A DNA stretch of 17,807 nucleotides. It comes from Actinomycetota bacterium. GTDB taxonomy: Bacteria > Actinomycetota > Humimicrobiia > Humimicrobiales > Humimicrobiaceae. How positions within the stretch are numbered: position 1 is the stretch's first letter; each line of letters starts with the position of its first letter. The position numbers were made by a program, and so were the translations under genes. Where the stretch lies: positions 1 to 17,807 of the forward strand of contig VGAU01000005.1 in the NCBI GenBank assembly GCA_016870675.1, given 5' to 3'. The notes below the pieces were generated by a model. That model was not told the origin of the DNA. It saw only the letters and a list, made by a program, of their open reading frames with translations, and ran no database searches. Positions 7,029 through 14,063 of this stretch are shown here, piece by piece.

Positions 7029-8231
7029 TTAGGAGCTGGATTTTGTACTATTTGTGGAGGAAAACTTCTCAATTATATTATTTAATTTTTTCCTATAATA
7101 AGTAAAGTTTTCATATGCACAGTCCTGTGATACAAAATGATCTACATGTGGAATATATCTACCCATCTTTAGCATTTCTTTTACAATATCGAGCTCTTTG
7201 TCTATTTTCTCTTTAGTAGAACCAGCAAACAGTACTCTTTTATCTATGCCACCCATTATCTGAAAATCTGAGAAAGTCTTCCTTATTCTAAGTAAGTCAT
7301 TTCCAGCAGCTCTTTCAAAAGGATACATTCCCGTAACACCAGTCTCTACAATTAATGGTATTAAATCTTCTACATAACCATCACTATCTGTTAAAATAAT
7401 GTCAACACCAACGTCTTTAGCAAAACTTACCATAGCTTTATACCTTGGAGTTAAAAACTCTCTAAAATGAGCAGGTGATATAAGTGAACCACCTTTTCCT
7501 GCCATATCCTCCCATATGAGTATGCAGTCTACTTTTACATCTTTTATAACTCTTGCGTAGTATGCCAGTAAAAAATTTAAAAATGTATCACAAATATCAT
7601 GAATAAGTTTTGGGTCATCATATAGTTTCATCATATAGGTAGTAAGCCCCATTATCTGCCGTGGGAATCCTAAAAACCCTCCATTAGTGCCACCAAGCCT
7701 TATGGGAAAATCTCTATCTTTTAATCTTCTTGTAAGCTCTTCCCAATCTGGAGGAAGTCTTTTCTCAATGGTATCTTCTGAATAATACTGCTTGTACTGG
7801 TCCCAGCTCTCCCAATCCTTAACAGGATGGCTAAGTTCCAAAGGTAGTGAAGTCATATGAATGTCATTCTTACAGGTTACGCCATAAGAATCTTTATAGA
7901 TTATATGAGTATCATTTTTTTCAATAATCTCCTTGGAAAACATAGGGCTATAATCTACAGGAAGTTTGGTAAGATATTGGTCAAGTCCAAATATAGGCTG
8001 GACATTCACGTCGCCAGCTTTTTCCATTTTTGAATAGATGTTTTTATTTGCCATTATGGCTTCACCATCTGGAATCTCATCTGGTATAGGAGCTCTCATT
8101 GAAAGGCCCTCAGAAAACCATCTTCTGATAGATCCAGCCCAGTATCCAAATTCAACCTTAGGAACTTCCACACTATCATAATCGCCATCTTTCATTCTCA
8201 TTACCGACAAAAATTTTCCCCTTGAGTTCAT
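7029..8231 (-). CDS. Uroporphyrinogen-decarboxylase-family protein, methyltransferase-like
   Basis: A 400-residue UroD-superfamily protein of a subfamily common in sugar-utilisation clusters. It opens with a VPKVEFGYW segment (24-31), then shows GGTNGGFLGFPR (180-191), WEDMAGKGGSLISPAHF (240-256), LTDSDGYVEDL (280-290), MGGIDK (326-331) and HVDHFVSQDCAYENFTYYR (362-380). The HxC/HxD zinc motif of methyltransferases is not kept, because T281 stands where His is expected. Activity as a corrinoid methyltransferase is therefore uncertain even though a corrinoid gene is two genes away. Its tail is Ser/Thr-rich (SSTNSTKSSS). The ATG at 8231 follows an AAAGGAG site. The gene lies between mutarotase and the second UroD gene. 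The ORF at 11700-12002 is a truncated relative of its N-terminus. Confidence 0.8.
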   Translation of the reverse strand: MNSRGKFLSVMRMKDGDYDSVEVPKVEFGYWAGSIRRWFSEGLSMRAPIPDEIPDGEAIMANKNIYSKMEKAGDVNVQPIFGLDQYLTKLPVDYSPMFSKEIIEKNDTHIIYKDSYGVTCKNDIHMTSLPLELSHPVKDWESWDQYKQYYSEDTIEKRLPPDWEELTRRLKDRDFPIRLGGTNGGFLGFPRQIMGLTTYMMKLYDDPKLIHDICDTFLNFLLAYYARVIKDVKVDCILIWEDMAGKGGSLISPAHFREFLTPRYKAMVSFAKDVGVDIILTDSDGYVEDLIPLIVETGVTGMYPFERAAGNDLLRIRKTFSDFQIMGGIDKRVLFAGSTKEKIDKELDIVKEMLKMGRYIPHVDHFVSQDCAYENFTYYRKKLNNIIEKFSSTNSTKSSS

Positions 8232-8263
8232 TTTCTCCTTTTAAATAATATCCTCTTACTTAT

Positions 8264-8335
8264 TCATTTACTAACAGTAGCTAACATAACTGCAAGGGTT
8301 CTAGATGACACTCCTGTTTCTTTAACTATCTCATT
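8264..8335 (-). pseudogene. Possible remnant of a LacI-type helix-turn-helix
   Basis: A 23-codon open stretch in the 144-bp gap translates to a segment containing IVKETGVSSRTLAVML, ended by TGA. This resembles the LacI-family DNA-binding helices (pattern xVAKxxGVSxxTVSxVL). There is a stop directly upstream and no proper start, so if real it is only a scrap of a lost regulator gene. A chance match in a short window is quite possible. Confidence 0.35.
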
Positions 8336-8375
8336 TTACTTACTTATTTAATTAACCTAATTTACAAAGCTAAGT

Positions 8376-8696
8376 CTAATCTAGGTGAAAAACTTCTTCT
8401 AACATTTCAATTTCAGGCCCGAGTATGGACTTACCTTCTTTAACAAAATACTTTTCCATGTATTCTTGCCATCGAGTATTAACATCAGTTTTGGCTAATT
8501 TTGCCATTGCCTCCTCGTAGTTATCAACTTCTAAATAAGAAAAAAGAGTTCCATCTTTTCTAAAGAATATGGAATAACTTTTAATGCCAACATCTTTAAT
8601 AGCCTTTGCCATCTCTGGCCATATTTCGTCATGAGCTTTTTTATATTCATCTTTAAGCTCAGGTTTAATTTTGAAAACCGACCCATACCTTCCCAT
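8376..8696 (-). CDS. rhaM: L-rhamnose mutarotase
   Basis: A 106-residue protein of the RhaM/YiiL family (dimeric ferredoxin-like fold). It interconverts alpha and beta anomers of L-rhamnose so that the correct anomer reaches the isomerase. Residues matching the E. coli enzyme sit at the same numbers: H22 in AHDEIWPEM, Y41 in SYSIFF, and W76 in NTRWQEYM. The N-terminal FKIKPELKDEYKKAH and the mid-protein LFSYLEVDNYEEAM segments are also typical. Length (E. coli 104) agrees. The ATG at 8696 has a GAGGAG site upstream (cgaGGAGaataaact). Its position between the sugar isomerase and the methyl-transfer genes ties the latter physically to rhamnose-type sugar use. A mutarotase for a close 6-deoxysugar analogue is an alternative. 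Confidence 0.92.
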   Translation of the reverse strand: MGRYGSVFKIKPELKDEYKKAHDEIWPEMAKAIKDVGIKSYSIFFRKDGTLFSYLEVDNYEEAMAKLAKTDVNTRWQEYMEKYFVKEGKSILGPEIEMLEEVFHLD

Positions 8697-8903
8697 AGTT
8701 TATTCTCCTCGTAACCCAATTTCATTTAATAGGTAAAAAGTGTCTTTCACATTTTAAGATCATCCTTGAAAATTAAATCACACTAATAATAAATGTGACT
8801 TCCAAAAAAGAATCCTGGATCCAAAGTAACTTTAGTTTTAAAACAACCTACCCTCTACCAAATGAGATTATCTAACCCGATTGCAAAGAAGTTCTATACT
8901 CCT
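8697..8903. other. Gap between mutarotase and isomerase, with TCACA/TGTGA inverted repeat
   Basis: This 207-bp AT-rich gap has no credible gene. It contains a 21-bp imperfect palindrome at 8778-8798 (TCACA, 11 nt, TGTGA). Nearer the mutarotase start (about 8735-8753) there is a looser TGTG/CAC pair. These could be regulator sites, but no clear -35/-10 pair goes with them. Confidence 0.3.
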
Positions 8904-9881
8904 TTAAAACAATATATCTACTATTAAATCCATATTATCTGCAAAATGATAGCCTTTTAGATTTTCGTCTATTTCCTTTTCATGTCCCATTAGCTTATCA
9001 GAAAGCTCTTTATACTTCCAGATTACTTTAACTCCCAGAGCCAGGGACTTTGCTCTATCATCTCTTGGGACAATAATATCAATAGATGACCATCCTTCAA
9101 AATCTGTCTTATTTAGATAATAGAAAAATTCTAAAATTTCCCAAAAGTTTATAGTTCCAAATATCATATCTGGATCTGCATCTTTGTAGTTTTCATTTAG
9201 ATGAATCTCGTAAAGTTTTTTGTGAGAATCAATAACAACAAGAGATTCTCCTATACTTTCCTGAGCCATAAAAGCATGGCCTACATCTATAACTCCACCT
9301 ACATTAGGAAGCCCAACATCATTTAATAGCATCATCATCTTTCCGACGTTGCTAACATATTGCTTTTGTCTTGGATCCTTAGACTTATATTCAACAGCTA
9401 TTTTGACATCAGGATCATATTCTCCTATTTCCCTAATACTCTCAACAAGATTCTCCCAGGCATCCTTATAATCAGCCTGAAATGGGTAATCAAATCCATC
9501 ATGAGCAGGCCATAGTAGTACGCTATCAGCTCCAGCTGCTTTGGCAAAATCTATACCTTCTTTGAATAGCTTTACTGCTTCCTTTCTGATATTTGCTTCT
9601 GTAGTACTATAAGCACCGTGTTTCCACTTTCTATCCCCCCACCCTTCTACTGCAACATTAGATACTTTTAAATTATAATCAGAAAGTTTTTTTACCAGCT
9701 TATCAGGATCAGAAGGCAGAGGAGCATTAGGATAAAATGTAAATAGTCCAGTAAGTCCTTCAATCTTTGACATTATTTCCAGCTGTTTGTCCACACTCAT
9801 TTCATCATAATAACCCCCAGGTACATATCTTTCGGCATATGTTCCCAGGCACCATAGGTGTGCATCCACATTTAATTTCAT
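8904..9881 (-). CDS. TIM-barrel sugar isomerase (xylose-isomerase-like; probable L-rhamnose isomerase role)
   Basis: A 325-residue xylose-isomerase-like TIM-barrel protein. Likely metal ligands can be picked out: E164 (VEYKS), D199 (VIDVGHA), H227 (IHLNE) and D268 (SSIDIIV), with H202 nearby. The WPAHDGFDYPFQADY segment (124-138) resembles the substrate-loop region of Pseudomonas-type L-rhamnose isomerases (DGxNxPGQ). Those are about 100 residues longer, so this is a shorter relative. The gene lies exactly where an L-rhamnose isomerase belongs, between rhamnulokinase and mutarotase, and no classical RhaA is present. The likely reaction is L-rhamnose to L-rhamnulose. Another aldose/ketose pair or an epimerase activity is possible. 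The ATG at 9881 has an AAGGA site. A promoter and operator-like site precede it. Confidence 0.8.
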   Translation of the reverse strand: MKLNVDAHLWCLGTYAERYVPGGYYDEMSVDKQLEIMSKIEGLTGLFTFYPNAPLPSDPDKLVKKLSDYNLKVSNVAVEGWGDRKWKHGAYSTTEANIRKEAVKLFKEGIDFAKAAGADSVLLWPAHDGFDYPFQADYKDAWENLVESIREIGEYDPDVKIAVEYKSKDPRQKQYVSNVGKMMMLLNDVGLPNVGGVIDVGHAFMAQESIGESLVVIDSHKKLYEIHLNENYKDADPDMIFGTINFWEILEFFYYLNKTDFEGWSSIDIIVPRDDRAKSLALGVKVIWKYKELSDKLMGHEKEIDENLKGYHFADNMDLIVDILF

Positions 9882-9957
9882 AATTTATCCTTCCTATCTA
9901 ATTTTGTTTTTTGTTGTTTATTTTTTCAAGTCTTGTTACTAATCATATTTAGAAATT

Positions 9958-9971
9958 TAAAAACGTTTTCT
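9958..9971 (-). promoter_or_regulatory. LacI/cre-like operator candidate before the isomerase gene
   Basis: AGAAAACGTTTTTA with a perfect central AAAACGTTTT palindrome. It fits 12 of 14 positions of the Gram-positive cre/LacI-family pattern TGWAANCGNTNWCA. It lies 9 nt after the predicted -10 box, over the expected start of transcription, where a repressor would block. Confidence 0.45.
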
Positions 9972-9980
9972 GCTTTCCTT

Positions 9981-10009
9981 TATAAAAGAAATATAAAACA
10001 TCTTATCAA
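9981..10009 (-). promoter_or_regulatory. Predicted sigma-A-type promoter for isomerase/mutarotase and downstream genes
   Basis: TTGATA (10004-10009) and TTTATA (9981-9986) with an exact 17-bp spacer, in the 191-bp gap after rhamnulokinase. It would give a leader of about 90 nt before the isomerase ATG at 9881. The surrounding DNA is AT-rich, so chance matches are likely enough to keep confidence moderate. Confidence 0.45.
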
Positions 10010-10072
10010 TAAAATTATTTTGATTTTTTTGTTTTATTTCATATTTTTTTATATTTTAAAAAGCTTATAAGT

Positions 10073-11554
10073 TCACAGCATTTTTAAATATCTACTATAT
10101 GCCTCATCCCATCTATTTTTATCCTTTGGCTGGTAACTAGTAACTTTAGATGAAGCCAGTGATATCTTTCTTCCTTCTTCTAAAGTTTTTATCTCACCAG
10201 TGCCTTTTAGCTGCATAAGAAGGTTCCCTACAGAAGTAGTTTCGGTAGGACCAGCAACAACTGGAGATCCAGTTACATCTGCAGTCCACTGGCAAAGTAG
10301 TTTATTCTGGATTCCACCACCTACAAGATGAAGAAGTTCTATTTTATCACCAGTTAATTTTTCAAGTGCATCTAAATCATGCCTAAACTTCATTGCAAGA
10401 CTTTCATATATACATCTTGAAATCTCACCTATACCTTCCGGGATGTTTTGCCCCCTGTTTTTACAATATTCTTGCAGTACTTTTGGCATATCCACTTGAG
10501 GCTTTGAAAATACAGGATCATCTACATCTATAAATGACTTAAATGCTTCAGCCGAAAAAGACATCTTGACTATTTCATCCCATGATATATCACTACCCTC
10601 ATCTTTAATCCAACGCTCTCTGCACTGCTGTATTATCCATAGACCGGTTATATTTTTAACGAACAAATTTAATCCTTCAGCTCCACCTTCATTAGAAAAG
10701 CCTGCCTTCATAGTTTCATCATTTATTATAGGGCTTTTTGTTTCCTGCCCAATTATGCACCAGGTCCCCATACTTATAAATGCCCAATTCTTATTTTTAT
10801 CTGCTACCGGTATACCAGCAACTGCTGAAGGTGTATCATGTGTTACAGGAGCTATAACTAGCATGGTTTCTATTTCTAATTCAGTACACACATCACCGGA
10901 AATACTGCCAATCTTTTCTCCAGGCATAATAATTTCTGGAAAAATATCCTTGGTAAGACCCAATTTATCAAATATTCTGTCTTCCCATTTTTTTTCTTTT
11001 TGATTATACATAATACTGTTAGTTAATCTTGTATACTCGTTATAGGTTTCGCCTGTTAAAAAATAGTTAAATATATCAGGTATAGTTAAAAATTTATCTC
11101 TGTTTACAAATTCTGTGGCATGCCGTAATTTTAATGAATATAAATGAAACAGGTCAAATATAGGATTAATCATTGCACCAGTTAACTTAAATAATTCTTC
11201 TCTGGAAATAATCTTATATAGTTTGTTAGCATCATTACTTCTCTTTTCATCTCGGTAGTGAACAGGATTTGAGATAAGCTTTCCATTTTTATCAATAAAT
11301 CCAAAATCAGCTCCCCATGTATCAAGCCCCATAGAAATAATATTTTTGTATTTTTTTACAGAATACTGGAGCCCCATTTTTAACTCTGAGTAAAGCCTGA
11401 GTATATCCCAGTAAAGTGCCCCTGCTGCATAAACTGGCCTATTATCAAATCTATGAGTTGTTTCTAAATCAAATTTTTGACCATCAAATCTGGCTACTGC
11501 CGCTCTTCCATTGCTTGCACCAAAATCAAAGATAAGGTAATTTTTGTACGCCAT
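10073..11554 (-). CDS. rhaB: Rhamnulokinase (FGGY family)
   Basis: A 493-residue FGGY carbohydrate kinase, close in length to E. coli RhaB (489). It phosphorylates L-rhamnulose at O1 with ATP. The N-terminal phosphate loop is FDFGASNGR (9-17), the distinctive RhaB form (DFGASSGR type) rather than the xylulokinase or glycerol-kinase form. Further marks are MGLDTWGADFGFIDKNG, a THDTPSAVAGIP segment, FISMGTWCIIGQE, and the C-terminal HLVGGGIQNKLLCQWTA followed by AGPTETTSVGN. The ATG at 11554 has a TAGGAG site. It follows the ABC permeases and the truncated UroD fragment, and precedes the isomerase. Substrate specificity for L-rhamnulose is inferred from the motif form and the mutarotase nearby. 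L-fuculose or a related ketose is the main alternative. Confidence 0.9.
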   Translation of the reverse strand: MAYKNYLIFDFGASNGRAAVARFDGQKFDLETTHRFDNRPVYAAGALYWDILRLYSELKMGLQYSVKKYKNIISMGLDTWGADFGFIDKNGKLISNPVHYRDEKRSNDANKLYKIISREELFKLTGAMINPIFDLFHLYSLKLRHATEFVNRDKFLTIPDIFNYFLTGETYNEYTRLTNSIMYNQKEKKWEDRIFDKLGLTKDIFPEIIMPGEKIGSISGDVCTELEIETMLVIAPVTHDTPSAVAGIPVADKNKNWAFISMGTWCIIGQETKSPIINDETMKAGFSNEGGAEGLNLFVKNITGLWIIQQCRERWIKDEGSDISWDEIVKMSFSAEAFKSFIDVDDPVFSKPQVDMPKVLQEYCKNRGQNIPEGIGEISRCIYESLAMKFRHDLDALEKLTGDKIELLHLVGGGIQNKLLCQWTADVTGSPVVAGPTETTSVGNLLMQLKGTGEIKTLEEGRKISLASSKVTSYQPKDKNRWDEAYSRYLKML

Positions 11555-11699
11555 AATTATCTCCTAACAGTAAAAATTTCTTCAAATCATAAAAAGCTAT
11601 AAAAAATCTTTTTATATTCTACCTCATTATTTATTAAGAATAATTTCAAATAACTTATTATAAATTTTTATCCCTTAATCGCAATTTTGGATTTATATT

Positions 11700-12002
11700 T
11701 TAACTCCATTCACCTATCCCATTTGGCAGTTCAATTTTAATATTGCTTTTAGACTCTTTTTTATCATCTTCAACTATTTTTTTAGTTTCTCTTTTATCTT
11801 TCCACCTATATGCCCAGGCTGTAGTATAAAGAGATGCTGATATCGTTGATATGTTAGCAGGTATTTTGGGATAGTTTTTTTGAGGAAGTCCCTCACAGTA
11901 CCAATTTTTAATAGTAGCCCCCCAGTAGCCAAACTCCCATTTTGGAACTCTCACACTAGGATTAAAGCTCATAGTTTCTATAAAGAGTTCTCGACAATTC
12001 AT
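11700..12002 (-). CDS. Truncated UroD-family protein (N-terminal fragment only, probably degenerate)
   Basis: A 100-codon frame with a strong GGAGG site just before its ATG, 23 bp after the second permease. Residues 1-60 match the beginning of UroD-family proteins and of the 7029-8231 gene in particular. Both have VPK, EFGYW, an I..W pair and EGL at the same spacing (VPKWEFGYWGATIKNWYCEGLP here). After about residue 68 the protein is lysine-rich, and it ends with LPNGIGEWS where the family would continue for about 300 residues. No further homologous sequence is seen in the 145 bp before rhamnulokinase. This is most simply a gene that lost its 3' part. Since its translation signals remain, a short protein may still be made. 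A function for the fragment is not evident. Confidence 0.7.
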   Translation of the reverse strand: MNCRELFIETMSFNPSVRVPKWEFGYWGATIKNWYCEGLPQKNYPKIPANISTISASLYTTAWAYRWKDKRETKKIVEDDKKESKSNIKIELPNGIGEWS

Positions 12003-12025
12003 CTACCATCCTCCAAAGCTAAACC

Positions 12026-13006
12026 TTAATAAAGTTGTAATCTTCTTCTATTTCTTAAGGCATCAATTGCAATAACCAAAACCAGCAGAGCACCCTTTAC
12101 TACCATTCTTAAAAATACTGGAGTATCGATCAAAACCATACCATTTGATATGGTCTGTATAATTACCAAAGCTATAAATACACCTAAAAAGTTTCCTCTT
12201 CCACCTAATACAACAACACCACCCAAAACTACTATTGTTATCACTTCAAGTTCTGCACCTGTTCCATATTCAGGTCTGCCTGAACCAAGTTGAGAAATTA
12301 ATAAAAGTCCAGCAATAGAGCAAAAAAAACCTGAAATTATATAGGATATTATTTTTATCCTGTCAACATGTATACCTGCAAGCCTTGCTAAACTTTCATT
12401 ACCTCCAATTGTAAATAAATCCCTACCAAACCTGGTGAATTTTAAAATAAGCGTTAATATAACAAAAGCAACTATGATATATGCAGTCGTAATTGGAAAC
12501 ACATTACCAATATAAATTCTTCCAAGATTTTGCACAAAAACATTATATACACGGGGGTTTAAATCAGCCCAGAAATAACAAACACCTCTGATTACTGCAA
12601 GCATACCAAGCGTTGTTATTATTGGGTTAATTCCAACTTTTGTAATAATGAGACCATTGATAAATCCAACAGTACATCCTATAACAATAGCTATAATAAA
12701 AACCCATGGTGTGGGAACTGTAATATTTTTCATTAAAAGAACTGCACTAACTATTCCTGCAAGCCCGGCTGTAGATCCTATTGAAAGATCAAATCCACCT
12801 CCAATCATTACAACTGTAACACCTGCAGATAAAATTCCAAAAACTGCAAAATTATTAAAAATTCCTTTAAAATTCTGTATCGTTAAAAAATTTTCACTCG
12901 ATAGCGAAAATAACAATAGCATTACAGCATAAATACCTATTAACGTAAGTATTGGAGTTCTAAGAAAATTCATAAATGCAGAATATTTTTTTACCGCCTT
13001 TTCCAT
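12026..13006 (-). CDS. Sugar ABC transporter permease (RbsC/RhaQ-type)
   Basis: A 326-residue integral membrane protein of the branched-chain/ribose-type permease family (BPD_transp_2), with roughly eight to ten hydrophobic segments along its length. Family marks include GGGFDLSIGSTAGLAG (about 69-84), GFINGLIITKVGINPIITTLG (a loop contacting the ATPase), TIGGNESLARLAGI and the late VVLGGVVVLGGRGN. With the neighbouring permease it would form the heterodimeric pore of an importer. RhaSTPQ systems likewise use two such permeases. The ATG at 13006 has a GGAGG site and follows the first permease by 55 bp. The transported sugar cannot be read from the permease. Rhamnose or a rhamnose derivative is inferred from the kinase and mutarotase. 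Confidence 0.92.
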   Translation of the reverse strand: MEKAVKKYSAFMNFLRTPILTLIGIYAVMLLLFSLSSENFLTIQNFKGIFNNFAVFGILSAGVTVVMIGGGFDLSIGSTAGLAGIVSAVLLMKNITVPTPWVFIIAIVIGCTVGFINGLIITKVGINPIITTLGMLAVIRGVCYFWADLNPRVYNVFVQNLGRIYIGNVFPITTAYIIVAFVILTLILKFTRFGRDLFTIGGNESLARLAGIHVDRIKIISYIISGFFCSIAGLLLISQLGSGRPEYGTGAELEVITIVVLGGVVVLGGRGNFLGVFIALVIIQTISNGMVLIDTPVFLRMVVKGALLVLVIAIDALRNRRRLQLY

Positions 13007-13061
13007 TTATCCTCCAAAAAATAGTGGTTATATAATAATTATTTTTAAATAAAAATTAAAA

Positions 13062-14045
13062 TTAAATTCTTCTCTTTGCCATTGCCAGTCTTATCTCATA
13101 TGCCGAAACAACAAGTATCAAAACAGAACCCTGAACCATTTGAATGTAAAAATAATAAATATTCATTATGGTTAAGAAATTGTATAGGACACTTAAAATA
13201 AGCACCCCCGCAAGAGTGCCAAGAATCTGCCCTCTACCACCACCAAGCATGGTACCACCTAAAATAATTGCTGAAATAATAACCAGTTCAAGACCCTGGC
13301 CATGCTGTGGCATCCCTACAGCAGAAAGAGAGGTTAGTATAAGACCACCCAGTGCAGCAGTCATGCCACACAATAAGAAGTTAATAAATTTTATCTTTTT
13401 GACATTAATACCTGAAAGATAAGATGCGAGCGGATTTGCTCCTATAGCATATATGCTTCTTCCCCATTTTGACAAATTCATGATTACATAAGTTATAACA
13501 AAAACTACTACCAATAGCACAATCGGAAATGGGATTACCTTAAAGACAAATCCTCTTCCAATGTAGTCAATTACAGGATTCATAGCAAGAATTGATTCAC
13601 CATTTGTAAGTGTATAACCAATACCTCTCCATATAAACATTGTTCCTATTGTCGCCAGAATGGAATTTACTCCAACGACTGTAACAAGCATCCCATTAAA
13701 AGCTCCCATGGCAAGTCCTCCTGCAAGTGCAATTATAACAACAAGCCAGCCAGGCAATCCCCTTGAAAGTAAAAGTGCAGTCAGACAGGCTGTAAGTCCA
13801 ATGTTTCCACCAATAGAAAAATCAATTTCCCCTGAGACCATCACCATGGTAAGCACAGCTGCAACAATCCCTATAAAAGAAAGATTGTTCAACATTGGAA
13901 TAAGATTTAATTTTGAAAAGAAAAAAGGTCTTCCTACGTATGAGAATACACTAAACATAACAACTAGAATGATAAACAGTACAGCAGTATTGTTTAACCT
14001 TATGTTCTTTTTTTGTGAAACCTCTACAGCTTTTATATCTGCCAT
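13062..14045 (-). CDS. Sugar ABC transporter permease (RbsC/RhaP-type)
   Basis: The first of two paralogous permeases, 327 residues, with the same family marks as its partner: SGEIDFSIGGNIGLTA, GAFNGMLVTVVGVNSILATIG, AIGANPLASYLSGI and IILGGTMLGGGRGQ. Hydrophobic segments span most of the chain after a charged cytoplasmic N-terminus of about 18 residues. The ATG at 14045 is preceded by an AAGGAGG site and is 18 bp from the ATPase stop, so translation is probably coupled. The order binding protein, ATPase, permease, permease is that of RhaSTPQ-like importers. A single-permease system of the RbsABC type is ruled out by the second copy downstream. Confidence 0.92.
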   Translation of the reverse strand: MADIKAVEVSQKKNIRLNNTAVLFIILVVMFSVFSYVGRPFFFSKLNLIPMLNNLSFIGIVAAVLTMVMVSGEIDFSIGGNIGLTACLTALLLSRGLPGWLVVIIALAGGLAMGAFNGMLVTVVGVNSILATIGTMFIWRGIGYTLTNGESILAMNPVIDYIGRGFVFKVIPFPIVLLVVVFVITYVIMNLSKWGRSIYAIGANPLASYLSGINVKKIKFINFLLCGMTAALGGLILTSLSAVGMPQHGQGLELVIISAIILGGTMLGGGRGQILGTLAGVLILSVLYNFLTIMNIYYFYIQMVQGSVLILVVSAYEIRLAMAKRRI

Positions 14046-14063
14046 TATATCCTCCTTAATATT

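Noticed and set aside
8531..8725. 64-codon minus-strand frame upstream of and overlapping the mutarotase gene
   Set aside because: Different frame inside rhaM, whose match to the family over its full length is clear.
8780..8860. Short minus-strand frame in the 8697-8903 gap containing VTLDPGFFFGSHIYY
   Set aside because: Fewer than 25 codons, no start or ribosome site, and I do not recognise any family in it; probably chance.
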